From an uncultured Nitrospira sp. (GTDB lineage Bacteria > Nitrospirota > Nitrospiria > Nitrospirales > Nitrospiraceae), in the NCBI GenBank assembly GCA_946479785.1, contig CAMLHQ010000011.1, forward strand, positions 1-54,807: a stretch of 54,807 nucleotides of DNA, read 5' to 3'. Under the pieces are notes generated by a model. It was given only the letters and a program-made list of their open reading frames with translations. It searched no databases and was not told the DNA's origin. Below are positions 46,945 to 54,807 of this stretch, piece by piece; the first letter of the stretch is position 1; each line of letters starts with the position of its first letter. Made by a program: the position numbers and the translations under genes.

Positions 46945-47268
46945 TCAAAATCCAGTCATGTTCAGAGCGTTCAACTGATCGATGAAGTGGGAGAGCCGGG
47001 CTTGATGGTCAAGAGAAATTTTGGCGATCACCGCACCCAGATACGGAGGCCGAACATGGGTCACCTGAACGGTACACACCACGGGGCAGGTTTCGTTCAA
47101 CACGAATTCCAGATTCAAGGTCTCTCCCACACGAAACCCTCCGTCAATGCGGAGTTGAAATCCTTTTTCGGTTAGATCGACGACCTGGCATGGAAGTGTC
47201 TCGGCACCGCGCCGGATCTGACCCGTCCGATCGATCGCGACTCGGAAGAGCTCTCGTTTCTGGGCCAT
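46945..47268 (-). CDS. PilZ-domain protein
   Basis: A 107-residue single-domain PilZ protein, a class that binds cyclic di-GMP. The start MAQKRELFRVAIDR carries an RxxxR-like basic end, and the DLTEKGFQL segment matches the D/NxSxxG-type motif (with T in place of S). GTG 12 bases upstream also opens the frame, but AAAGGTGA fits the ATG at 47268. It is co-directed with the EamA gene. Binding of c-di-GMP is likely but not certain. Confidence 0.85.
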   Translation of the reverse strand: MAQKRELFRVAIDRTGQIRRGAETLPCQVVDLTEKGFQLRIDGGFRVGETLNLEFVLNETCPVVCTVQVTHVRPPYLGAVIAKISLDHQARLSHFIDQLNALNMTGF

Positions 47269-47461
47269 GGTTGGGTTCACCTTTCACCGGTGTGACAGAA
47301 TAGGCATCGACTCGATCTTATGGCGATACCTATTGATGGGCTCTCCCCAAGTATAGCAGCTGGCTTACATTTCACAGCTGAGCGCCTATCGCCATCCCCG
47401 TGGCAAGAACGCGTCCGACGCGCTCCACCCGACCCCGATGCCAGGCGATGAGAGGCCGTCG

Positions 47462-47490
47462 TTGACTAGATCATCCAACGGGCGTATCGT
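47462..47490 (+). promoter_or_regulatory. Candidate sigma-70 promoter of the 41-residue gene
   Basis: TTGACT (47462-47467) and TATCGT (47485-47490) are 17 bases apart. Transcription would begin near 47497, about 24 bases before the small gene's ATG, leaving just enough room for its ribosome-binding site. Confidence 0.6.
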
Positions 47491-47520
47491 TTCCACTATT
47501 ACCGGAAAGGAGAACCCACC

Positions 47521-47646
47521 ATGTCAGTCATGTGCTCCTTAGCAGCCTGCAAGGCCCAGGCAGGAATGTGCGGACATGAGAAGGCGATGCTCAGCATCGC
47601 CGTGCTCGCGGCGATCGGGTTCGGAGCCTACTTCCTCGTGGGCTAA
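47521..47646 (+). CDS. Small Cys-containing membrane peptide, 41 residues
   Basis: A short frame with AAAGGAG placed 7 bases before the ATG and a promoter pair just upstream. The first half has three cysteines (MSVMCSLAACKAQAGMCGHE), including a Cys-x4-Cys-like spacing, followed by KAMLSIAVLAAIGFGAYFLVG, a single membrane helix at the C-terminus. I do not recognise the family. It stands alone between the PilZ gene and the hybrid kinase. The cysteines and histidine could bind a metal (inference). The combination of promoter, ribosome-binding site and helix argues that it is real. Confidence 0.7.
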   Translation: MSVMCSLAACKAQAGMCGHEKAMLSIAVLAAIGFGAYFLVG

Positions 47647-47739
47647 CCGACGAAGCGGCGAGGAGAGCCAGCCAGGGCGACCCATCTGAGGCCGAGACGG
47701 TAGAGTGCGAGTGCCCGACACGCGGGCATGTGTTCCCTC

Positions 47740-49224
47740 CTATGCTTTCAGGGCTTCACACACCTTGCGAGTGAGTTCTTTGGCAGTAAAGGGTTTGCGA
47801 ATGAACGCAAGCGGCCGGCCGTCAACCGGCTCAAGAACGTGATCAGTATAGCCGGACATGTAAAGCACCTGGATCGCAGGCATGGTGGCATAAATCTGCT
47901 TGGCGAGCTGCGGGCCTGTCATACGAGGCATCATCACGTCGGTAAGGACGAGACTGGGAGGCGAGGTCATGCCCTGCAGGCGCTGGAAGGCATCCAGCCC
48001 GTCACAGGCCTCTTGAACGGCATATCCGGCGATCTTGAGCATATCACTCACGGCCATTCGAACATCTTCATCATCTTCGACCAATAAAATTGTATGACCG
48101 CCATCGGAGACGGGGGCCACACAAGTAGTGAAGACAGGCTGAACCTGCTCTGAACGAGGGAGGGCTACCGTGAACACCGTGCCCTCGTGACGTTCGCTTG
48201 CCACGGTGATGAAGCCGCCATTTTGTCTAACTATCCCATAGACGCTCGCTAAACCTAATCCGCGCCCGGTCTCTTCTCCTTTTCTCCCGTAGAATGGCTC
48301 GAACAGGTGCGCCTGCATCTCAGGGGGAATTCCGCACCCAGTATCGCGAACAGCGAGTTGCACATACGCTCCGGCTTTCACAGCTTGTTCTTGTGCTGTA
48401 TTCTCATCCACGGTGTTGGCGACCGTTGACACTATAAGGCGCCCCCCGTTTGGCATGGCCTCGCGAGCGTTAGAAACCAAGACTGTCACGATCTGTTCGA
48501 TCTGCTGACGATCGACTAGGACCGGTGCCGGCTCTGGCTGGAGAGCCATCTCCAGAGAAATGCCTTTTCCGACGAGCGAGCGAATCTGCGGATCCAACCC
48601 ATTGAGCATCACGTTGAGATCAAGCAGAGACGGCTGCACCATCTGATGATGGCTAAAGGCGACCAGTCGTCTCGTGAGTTCTGCTGCACGATCCACTGCG
48701 CTATGGATCTGCCTGATCGGATCCACCATGGGTCTGGAACTCTGAGAGACTTGCTCGCTGGCACACAGGATGACGGTAAGGAGGTTGTTGATATCGTGAG
48801 CCATGCCGCCCGCCAATCGGCTCAAGGCCTCCATCTTTTCGGCTTTCTGAGCCGCTTCTTCCACTCGCTTTTGGGCCGTCACGTCCGTGATCGTTTCGAT
48901 AATGTGCGTGCGCCCATCCTTCGTGGCAGCTTTGGACCACTGAACGAGAAGATGTTGCTTGTTTGGCAGACAGACCTCGTTCACCGTCACTTCCCCGGTG
49001 CTCATGGCCTGAGGCATCTTGCAGAACGCACAAGGGGCCGGACATCCGGCAATCGCTTCATAACAACTTCGCCCGGAGAGATCTCCTAGCTGCTGTAATC
49101 CGGTTTTATTTTGAAATTGAATCTTGTAGCTGGACGGATCGATGACCGCAACCATTACTGGTTGGGCGTTCAGTAGGCTCTGAGGATCGTACGAGGGACG
49201 CATCGGAAGCTCAGAACCAGCCAT
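47740..49224 (-). CDS. Hybrid histidine kinase with Cys-rich PAS domain
   Basis: A 494-residue cytoplasmic protein: PAS (about 18-115), HisKA with H143 (GGMAHDINN), HATPase (about 200-365, DTGCGIPPEM, GRGLGLASVYG), and a C-terminal receiver (about 375-492) with acceptor D429 and the KPF lysine. The kinase core is of the NtrB-like class (HDINNLL). The PAS carries C54, C61, C65 and C68 within 15 residues, a possible iron-sulfur or metal site. No DNA-binding partner is next to it. The input signal is unknown. Confidence 0.93.
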   Translation of the reverse strand: MAGSELPMRPSYDPQSLLNAQPVMVAVIDPSSYKIQFQNKTGLQQLGDLSGRSCYEAIAGCPAPCAFCKMPQAMSTGEVTVNEVCLPNKQHLLVQWSKAATKDGRTHIIETITDVTAQKRVEEAAQKAEKMEALSRLAGGMAHDINNLLTVILCASEQVSQSSRPMVDPIRQIHSAVDRAAELTRRLVAFSHHQMVQPSLLDLNVMLNGLDPQIRSLVGKGISLEMALQPEPAPVLVDRQQIEQIVTVLVSNAREAMPNGGRLIVSTVANTVDENTAQEQAVKAGAYVQLAVRDTGCGIPPEMQAHLFEPFYGRKGEETGRGLGLASVYGIVRQNGGFITVASERHEGTVFTVALPRSEQVQPVFTTCVAPVSDGGHTILLVEDDEDVRMAVSDMLKIAGYAVQEACDGLDAFQRLQGMTSPPSLVLTDVMMPRMTGPQLAKQIYATMPAIQVLYMSGYTDHVLEPVDGRPLAFIRKPFTAKELTRKVCEALKA

Positions 49225-49293
49225 AGGCGCCTTCTGATTTAGTGCAAGACAAACCTGTAATCACACGCTTCCAGCCTGGGCTAGAAGCAGGAA

Positions 49294-49572
49294 GTGTACC
49301 CCGAAATACTACTGGATCCTCTCGAAGATTGGACGGTCACACCCTTAATTGTTCAAGGACTTAAGGGTGTTGCGGTGAGTGTATTCAGAGAGAAACCATC
49401 GCCTCCTGAATCGATCCAGGTACTCCTCGCGTATTGGAATAGATTCACGAGATCGTGGCTAGAATGGCAACCTCCCGAGCTGTCGGACTCTCGCTTCAGG
49501 GCATCAGATCGCCGGTCAATTCTCTATCTCTGCTATAATCCCGACACTCCGGTGCGGCGAGTTCTGAAATGA
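49294..49572 (+). CDS. Small hypothetical protein
   Basis: A 92-residue frame starting with GTG at 49294 with AGGA just upstream. Its TGA overlaps the ATG of the next gene (ATGA), which supports translation. The protein has no signal or membrane helix and several aromatic residues (WNRFTRSWLEWQPPE). I recognise no family. Codon use is less GC-rich than in its neighbours. It could be a chance frame. Confidence 0.4.
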   Translation: MYPEILLDPLEDWTVTPLIVQGLKGVAVSVFREKPSPPESIQVLLAYWNRFTRSWLEWQPPELSDSRFRASDRRSILYLCYNPDTPVRRVLK

Positions 49573-50531
49573 AACCTGCCTCCCTGCATGATCCGAAGCT
49601 CGCTCAGACGCTCGTCCTTGATGAGCTGTTCGACCTGTCACTGTATAAGGCCCTCAGGCAGGTGACGCAACCGGACGTGCATCACACCCTCGATGAGTTG
49701 ATCACGGTTGAAACGGCCCATCTGGCGTTCTGGCAAAAGTTCTTCGATCTCCGGCTCAATGAATTGGATGTCGGACGGCGGATGAAGTTGTCCATCATGA
49801 TCTTCGTGTGCAAGCTGTTCGGTTCGACCGCGGTGCATCTGGTGTTGGAAGCTATTGAAGTCCACGGTGTGCGTAAGTACTTGGCCATCTGGCAGGAGTA
49901 CCAGGGCCGGCCTCTGGGAGAGGCCCTGCGCGGTATTCTGATGGATGAATTCAAACATGAAGATGTGCTCGTGACGGCTCTCACTGAACGGAAGATCAAT
50001 GCGGAGAAGATCCGCAACATCTTCCTGGGATTGAACGACGGGCTGGTCGAAATTCTTGGCGCCGTCAGCGGCTTCTTCGGCGCCTTTGGCAGCGCCACGA
50101 TGGTATTGATCGCGGCATCGACAACCGCCGTAGCCGGAGCTCTTTCCATGGCGGCCGGGGCATTCTTGGCGTTGAACAGCGAGAAAGAAGTCAAAACGAC
50201 GGAGATCGCCAAAAAAGTCTTCTTGGGGGAGGAATCGGAAGTCGCTCCGATGGAAGAATCCCCGCTCGGATCGGCACTCGTGGTGGGAGCGGCTTATATC
50301 ACCGGCGCCATCGTGCCGGTGTTGCCGGTTTTGATCGGAGCCAAAGACGCGCTGTTGTCCGTCATCACCGCCGGCCTGATGGTCATCCTCGTTTCGACCA
50401 TCCTGTCGTTTCTCTCGGGCATGGATATCAAACGACGCATCCTCCTGAACCTGGCGATCATCACCGTCGCCGTGAGCGTCAGTTATGGAATTGGGGTTCT
50501 GGCCAAGAGCGTCTGGGGTATCTCCGTCTAA
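49569..50531 (+). CDS. Ferritin-like/VIT1 fusion (membrane-bound ferritin-type iron transporter)
   Basis: A 320-residue protein. The N-terminal 140 residues resemble a ferritin-like (rubrerythrin/Er) helical bundle, with ExxH-type motifs in VETAHLAFW and MDEFKHEDVLV. The C-terminal half is a VIT1/CCC1 transporter domain with five segments (FLGLNDGLVEILGAVSGFFGAFG, AGALSMAAGAFLALNSEKE). Proteins of this build (MbfA type) export iron or bind it at the membrane. The metal role here is inferred; the fold match is good. Confidence 0.87.
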   Translation: MKPASLHDPKLAQTLVLDELFDLSLYKALRQVTQPDVHHTLDELITVETAHLAFWQKFFDLRLNELDVGRRMKLSIMIFVCKLFGSTAVHLVLEAIEVHGVRKYLAIWQEYQGRPLGEALRGILMDEFKHEDVLVTALTERKINAEKIRNIFLGLNDGLVEILGAVSGFFGAFGSATMVLIAASTTAVAGALSMAAGAFLALNSEKEVKTTEIAKKVFLGEESEVAPMEESPLGSALVVGAAYITGAIVPVLPVLIGAKDALLSVITAGLMVILVSTILSFLSGMDIKRRILLNLAIITVAVSVSYGIGVLAKSVWGISV

Positions 50532-50603
50532 TAGCCTGCCCGCACCCTCACTGTCTTCTCTGACATTCGGTAAAATGAACTGCAGCACGATGCTGAGGGA
50601 AGG

Positions 50604-51329
50604 ATGGCACACGGCTACATAGGACTGTCCGGCTATTCCTATAAACCATGGCAGGGATCGGATCGCTTTTATCCGCCTGCCCTTAGACAAGCGGACTTTC
50701 TCCGATACTACTCGACTCGCTTCGACACTGTGGAACTGGACGGCAGCTGGTATCGCCTTCCCACCGACAAAGCGGTAGCCGATTGGATTGCGCTGACTCC
50801 TGATCATTTTATCTTTTCACCCAAAGTTCATCGGCAGATCACCCATCGATCGCGGCTCAAGCCAGACTGTTATGAGTTTGTGCGTGTCATGCTGGCCAGA
50901 TTCAGTCCTTTGGAAGAAATCGGCAGGCTCGGCCCATTGCTCATCCAGTTGCCTCCCAATTTTGTCCGCAACGACGATCGACTCGCCGACTTCTTGGCAC
51001 AACTGCCGAGCACCGCTCGATGGGCGGTCGAATTCCGTCACGACTCCTGGGACGAACCGGCCGTTGAGGCGCTGCTCAGACAGTTCAATGTGTCGTGGGT
51101 CGCGGCGGATACCGAAGACAAACCGGCCGAATGCCGCGACACCGCCGATTTCTGGTATATCCGCCTGCGTCGCAGCGATTATGGAGAAAAGGACTTACAG
51201 CACTGGGTGAGGAGGATCGAGGGGGCCATCGCGCAAGGAAAGAACTGCTACGTCTATTGCAAGCACGAGGATGAAGGTTCGCCCTGGATCTGGGCTGATC
51301 GAATGTTGACTCTGCTCGCAGCCAGGTAA
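50604..51329 (+). CDS. DUF72 (YecE-like) protein
   Basis: A 241-residue soluble protein of the DUF72 family, a TIM-barrel fold of unknown function. Family motifs are GLSGYSYKPWQGSDRFYPP, FDTVELDGSWYRLP, LIQLPPNF, AVEFRHDSW and the late YVYCKHEDEGSP. GAGGGAAGG lies directly before the ATG. It stands 72 bases after the ferritin/VIT1 gene and converges on the radical SAM gene. No function should be assumed. Confidence 0.93.
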   Translation: MAHGYIGLSGYSYKPWQGSDRFYPPALRQADFLRYYSTRFDTVELDGSWYRLPTDKAVADWIALTPDHFIFSPKVHRQITHRSRLKPDCYEFVRVMLARFSPLEEIGRLGPLLIQLPPNFVRNDDRLADFLAQLPSTARWAVEFRHDSWDEPAVEALLRQFNVSWVAADTEDKPAECRDTADFWYIRLRRSDYGEKDLQHWVRRIEGAIAQGKNCYVYCKHEDEGSPWIWADRMLTLLAAR

Positions 51330-51348
51330 CACGTCACCCGACGATCGT

Positions 51349-52983
51349 TCATTGGGCCGAAACCATCGGCAGCTCGCGGGACTTTTCCGCTTCCTGCTGA
51401 ATCCGCAATCGCTCCAAGCGCGATGCTTCGAGCACGTCGTGGAGCATGTCGTCCGTCAGTTGAGTCAAGTGAGCCGCCGCATCTTTCATTTCGGCATGCT
51501 CCACCGCGCGCGAGAGCACTTCGGCCTTGGTGGCGCCCTTCTTTTGACCGACGAACGGCTTGATGATGAGGTAGATGACGTCCCGCGCCGGCATGAAGCG
51601 CAGGAACCGCCGCAGGAGCCGGTAGGTCTGGAGCGGATAGTGTGACAGTTTGTAGAGGAACAGCTTCTTCAACCCTTCCTGGCGAACCTTGTTGATCACT
51701 TCGCCGGGCAAGCAGGTGGGATCGATTTCTGAACACTTGAAGTATTTATACCAGTCGGTGACATCGCTGACCAATCCACGCTTCACATATTCTTGCCATA
51801 AAGGCGTTCCGCGATAGACACACAGCCGGTTAAAGCCGAAGGTATCGAGCGGCAGTCTCGACGCAAAATCGAACGTCGCCTGCATATCTTCGACGGTTTC
51901 ATCCGGATTGCCGACGGTAAAAAACCCGTGGACGATTTCGATGCCGGCCTGCTTGGCATTCCTCACCGCCGTGGTCACTTCCTCCAGCGTCTGCTCTTTC
52001 TTCAGCCGATCCAGAATCTTCTGGCTGCCACTCTCGATCCCGAACATGACAGTCCGGCAATGGGCCTTGGCCATTGCCGGGAACAGATGCTGCGCCACCG
52101 AATCCACCCGTCCCTCGATGCCCCATTGAATCGTCAGCTTTTCCTGCATGATGCCGTTGCAGATCGCTTCGATCCGCTTCGGTTGAAGCAGGAAGTGATC
52201 ATCGACAAAATACACGGAGCCGTATCCGTGCTCTTCGAGATGCTTCAGCTCGGCCACCACATGCGCCGCACTGCGCGCCCGCCATTTGCCTTCGTTGAAG
52301 ATCGGAATGTCGCAAAACACACAGGGCCATGGGCAGCCCCGTGAGGTCTGCATCGTCGTGAACCGCTCCATCGACAGGACAGCCGGCACATCGAGCGGCA
52401 TGGATTCCACAAAGTCGAGTTTGAGGCTTTCACGGTCTGGAAACGGCCACTGATCAAGATGCCGCTCCATTGGACGGCCTGGATTGTTGACGACTGTGCC
52501 GTCTTTCATCCAGGTGAGGCCGCCAACTCCTTCAGGCGAGTCCAGTTGCGCAAGCAGATCCAGCAACAGCTGCTCCCCATCTCCACGGCAGACGAAATCG
52601 ACCTCCGAGCATTGCAGCTTGACGAGCCCGGCATTCAAACTCGCGAATACTCCGCCGAAAGCCAGCTTGACAGTTGAATCAGCCGCCCGAATCTGGCGCG
52701 CGAGGATTTTCGCATAGGGATAACTGGTCGTGCTGAGGAAACTCAGCCCTACGAGAGCGGGTTTTTGCCTTTTAATCTCATCGATGATGACGTCGTTCGG
52801 CGTGTCCGGATTGGCTTGGTCGAACATCACACATTCGTGCCCTGCCCGCTTGAGGACGGAGGAAAGCGACATGATGCCGATGGGCGGGAAACCCATCACA
52901 CGGATGTTGCCGTTCTTGGCGCGCGTTTTTGCCGGAAGGGCGTAGAACTGAGGATCACGAACGTGGATCAGGAAGACTCGCAA
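51349..52983 (-). CDS. B12-binding-type radical SAM protein
   Basis: A 544-residue protein with an N-terminal B12-binding-like domain (about 30-150, without the DxHxxG motif) and a radical SAM domain with C217-xxx-C221-xx-C224 in SRGCPWPCVFC. Class motifs include VYFVDDHFLLQ and IQWGIEGRVD. A helical tail of about 100 residues follows. The start is TTG at 52983 with AAGGAG five bases upstream. Members of this group modify lipids, cofactors or natural products; hopanoid or tetrapyrrole chemistry is possible but not shown here. Confidence 0.88.
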   Translation of the reverse strand: MRVFLIHVRDPQFYALPAKTRAKNGNIRVMGFPPIGIMSLSSVLKRAGHECVMFDQANPDTPNDVIIDEIKRQKPALVGLSFLSTTSYPYAKILARQIRAADSTVKLAFGGVFASLNAGLVKLQCSEVDFVCRGDGEQLLLDLLAQLDSPEGVGGLTWMKDGTVVNNPGRPMERHLDQWPFPDRESLKLDFVESMPLDVPAVLSMERFTTMQTSRGCPWPCVFCDIPIFNEGKWRARSAAHVVAELKHLEEHGYGSVYFVDDHFLLQPKRIEAICNGIMQEKLTIQWGIEGRVDSVAQHLFPAMAKAHCRTVMFGIESGSQKILDRLKKEQTLEEVTTAVRNAKQAGIEIVHGFFTVGNPDETVEDMQATFDFASRLPLDTFGFNRLCVYRGTPLWQEYVKRGLVSDVTDWYKYFKCSEIDPTCLPGEVINKVRQEGLKKLFLYKLSHYPLQTYRLLRRFLRFMPARDVIYLIIKPFVGQKKGATKAEVLSRAVEHAEMKDAAAHLTQLTDDMLHDVLEASRLERLRIQQEAEKSRELPMVSAQ

Positions 52984-53199
52984 ACAAACTCCTTGATTTG
53001 GCCTCTAGCGAACACATGTGAAGACTGCAGAGGAATGATCTGCGGGATCTGTGAAACTCTTAACAGGTTACCACGATACGAAGTGAAGAGGAAGGAAATA
53101 AGGCGCCCGGAGGCCAGACTTAACTCATCCTTAACTATCGAAGAAATCATGCCTGCGGAGCGATTTCCGACCGCTCGCTGAAAAGTGTGGGACTGCGAC

Positions 53200-54072
53200 C
53201 TACCGTCCCAAGGCCTTCTTCACGGCGTTACCGATTTCAGCAGGATTCTTGACGACTTTCACGCCAGCAGCTTCGAGGGCTTTCATCTTTTCGGTCGCAG
53301 TGCCCTTGCCTCCTGAGATAATGGCGCCGGCATGTCCCATGCGGCGGCCAGGAGGAGCGGTAATCCCGGCGATGAAGCTGATGACCGGCTTTTTGACGTG
53401 CTTCTTAATGAACTCCGCGGCTTTTTCTTCCGCATCACCGCCGATCTCACCGATCATGACAATGGCTTGGGTCTCCGGATCCTTTTCGAACAACGGCAAG
53501 ACATCGACAAACCCGGTGCCGTTCACAGGATCGCCGCCGATACCGACGCAGGTGGTTTCGCCCAAGCCGAGCGTAGACAGCTGATGGACCGCTTCATACG
53601 TGAGGGTGCCGCTGCGGGAGACGACGCCGACGACCCCCTTCTTGTGGATAAAGCCCGGCATGATACCGATTTTCGCTTCATCGACCGTGATGACACCAGG
53701 ACAATTCGGACCGATCAAACGTACATCGCGGCCACGGAGCGCCCGCTTCACCTTCACCATGTCGTTCACGGGAATACCTTCAGTGATGCAGATCACGAGC
53801 CTGATCCCGGCATCGGCTGCTTCCAGAATCGCATCGGCGCAAAATGGCGGCGGCACGAAGATGAGCGAGGTGTCGCACTCGGTCTTCTTCACCGCATCAG
53901 CCACCGTGTTGAACACAGGGATCCCTTCGACCTCCTGCCCGGCCTTGCCAGGCGTGACGCCGGCCACCACCTTGGTCCCATAGGCCTTGCATTGGGTCGC
54001 ATGAAACGAGCCTTCCTTGCCCGTTATCCCCTGCACCACCACCCGCGTGTTTTTATTCACCAGAATGCTCAC
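53200..54072 (-). CDS. sucD: SucD, succinyl-CoA synthetase alpha subunit
   Basis: A 290-residue enzyme subunit of the citric acid cycle, making ATP (or GTP) with succinate from succinyl-CoA. The CoA-binding start ([20 protein letters not shown]), the cofactor loop LIGPNCPG and the catalytic histidine region [11 protein letters not shown] are visible. The start is GTG at 54072 with GAGGGA upstream; an upstream open-frame extension is rejected. sucC lies 211 bases upstream on the same strand, an unusually long gap for this pair. Confidence 0.96.
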   Translation of the reverse strand: MSILVNKNTRVVVQGITGKEGSFHATQCKAYGTKVVAGVTPGKAGQEVEGIPVFNTVADAVKKTECDTSLIFVPPPFCADAILEAADAGIRLVICITEGIPVNDMVKVKRALRGRDVRLIGPNCPGVITVDEAKIGIMPGFIHKKGVVGVVSRSGTLTYEAVHQLSTLGLGETTCVGIGGDPVNGTGFVDVLPLFEKDPETQAIVMIGEIGGDAEEKAAEFIKKHVKKPVISFIAGITAPPGRRMGHAGAIISGGKGTATEKMKALEAAGVKVVKNPAEIGNAVKKALGR

Positions 54073-54283
54073 GATTCCCTCTTTTCTTGTTACTCTTTCT
54101 CTCCACCCAAGACAGGAAAGAACTGTTCCTGCGGGTGGCGCCGAGCGAACGCCTATCTTACCCGCCCACCCTGATCCCGCGCCGAGACGCGGGCCTTCAC
54201 CCATTTTGCGCGCGCAGCGGGGGTCCCCACACCGGGCGGGGGTGCGTGCACGCTTGGGCTGCTCGGCGACAGGACCCGCCTCC
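54073..54283 (-). other. Long structured spacer between sucC and sucD
   Basis: 211 bases without a gene inside what is normally a tight operon. It holds several hairpins: CCCGCG-CCGAGA-CGCGGG (54176-54193), CAGGAA/TTCCTG (54113-54131) and GGGTGG/CCACCC pairing around 54132-54170, and a very GC-rich stretch at 54208-54270. It may be a repeat element or a control region for the subunit ratio. Confidence 0.55.
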
Positions 54284-54807
54284 TTACGCCGCCTTACCCG
54301 TCAACTTCACAATCTTTTGCGCCGCCTCCCACAAGTCGTCGGCCACTTCGAGTTTCAGTCCGGATTCCGACAAGAGCTTACGGCCCTCTTCTGCATTGGT
54401 CCCTTGCAGACGCACGACCAGCGGCACCGTGATCTTCACTTCCTTCGCCGCCTCGATCACGCCGTGCGCAATGCGCTCGCAGCGCACGATGCCGCCGAAA
54501 ATGTTGATGAAGATACCTTTGACGTTCGGATCTTTGAGCAATATCCGGAAGCCGGCTGCCACCGTCTCTTTCGTGGCACCGCCGCCGACATCCAAAAAAT
54601 TCGCGGGTTCGCTGCCGGCCAGTTTAATCACGTCCATCGTGGCCATGGCGAGACCGGCGCCGTTCACCATGCAGCCGATATTGCCGTCCAGTTTCACGTA
54701 ATTGAGGTTGTTCGCTGTCGCTTCGATCTCCAGCGGCTCTTCTTCGTTCAGGTCTCGCATCTTCTGCACATCTTCGTGCTTGAAGAGCCCGTTGTCGTCG
54801 AATGAGA
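54284..54807 (-). CDS. sucC: SucC, succinyl-CoA synthetase beta subunit, partial
   Basis: The C-terminal 174 codons are visible; the start lies beyond the right edge. Family motifs are [47 protein letters not shown] and [11 protein letters not shown], the last two belonging to the phosphate-binding and subunit-interface region. It pairs with SucD as the ATP-grasp subunit. Confidence 0.95.
   Translation of the reverse strand, partial: SFDDNGLFKHEDVQKMRDLNEEEPLEIEATANNLNYVKLDGNIGCMVNGAGLAMATMDVIKLAGSEPANFLDVGGGATKETVAAGFRILLKDPNVKGIFINIFGGIVRCERIAHGVIEAAKEVKITVPLVVRLQGTNAEEGRKLLSESGLKLEVADDLWEAAQKIVKLTGKAA

Noticed and set aside
47699..47730. Hairpin GTGCCCG-ACACG-CGGGCAT as terminator of the 41-residue gene.
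   Set aside because: Short stem and no U-tract.

Overview
The window reads as a chromosomal segment of a Nitrospira-like bacterium (phylum Nitrospirota). This is an inference from gene content. Many membrane-anchored c-type cytochromes sit beside a b6-type cytochrome b/Rieske complex. Cytochrome c maturation is system II (ResB/CcsB, CcdA, TlpA-like). Hopanoid genes (shc, hpnG, hpnH), MEP-pathway isoprenoid genes (dxs, ispG, ispH) and an outer-membrane lipid/beta-barrel system (Mla genes, Omp85-like barrel, BamD, PagL-like) point to a diderm cell. Base composition is moderately GC-rich. I see no integrase, transposase, phage gene, rRNA or CRISPR array.

Layout. 1-9.7 kb (minus strand) is one long respiratory operon. 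From a candidate promoter near 9.7 kb it runs: exported Ig-like protein, lipoprotein cytochrome c, CydA-like protein, membrane cytochrome c, PRC-barrel/Rieske fusion, b6-type cytochrome b, unknown membrane protein, second CydA-like protein, cytochrome c, and a membrane protein cut by the left edge. 9.8-15 kb holds a small unknown protein, hpnH, tRNA-Cys, ispG and dxs. 15-23 kb holds one tightly packed minus-strand unit: squalene-hopene cyclase, hpnG, mlaE, mlaF, mlaD, mlaC, an Omp85-type barrel and a DUF3187-type outer-membrane protein. Next come smc and ispH.

28-33.6 kb is a phosphate block: PhoB/PhoR-like two-component system, PiT transporter and its DUF47 (PhoU-like) partner, plus fabH. 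33.9-39.5 kb has bamD and the cytochrome c biogenesis cluster ccdA, two tlpA-like genes, ccsB and resB. metK and ahcY (39.9-42.4 kb) form a methyl-cycle pair. 42.7-52.9 kb is looser and more accessory: a PagL-like deacylase, a frameshifted zinc alcohol dehydrogenase, an indoleamine 2,3-dioxygenase-family gene, an EamA transporter, a PilZ protein, a 41-residue membrane peptide gene, a hybrid histidine kinase, a ferritin-like/VIT1 fusion, a DUF72 protein and a B12-type radical SAM protein. The right end has sucD and the 3' part of sucC, separated by a long structured spacer.

The most interesting points are the composite complex III-like operon with two CydA-like proteins and no CydB; the linkage of hopanoid synthesis to an Mla/Omp85 lipid-transport operon; three diverged copies of a palindromic intergenic repeat plus two further palindromic elements; a 24-codon minicistron with a strong ribosome-binding site overlapping the phoR start; and a near-leaderless phoB promoter. 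All family assignments come from reading the protein sequences; no database search was possible.
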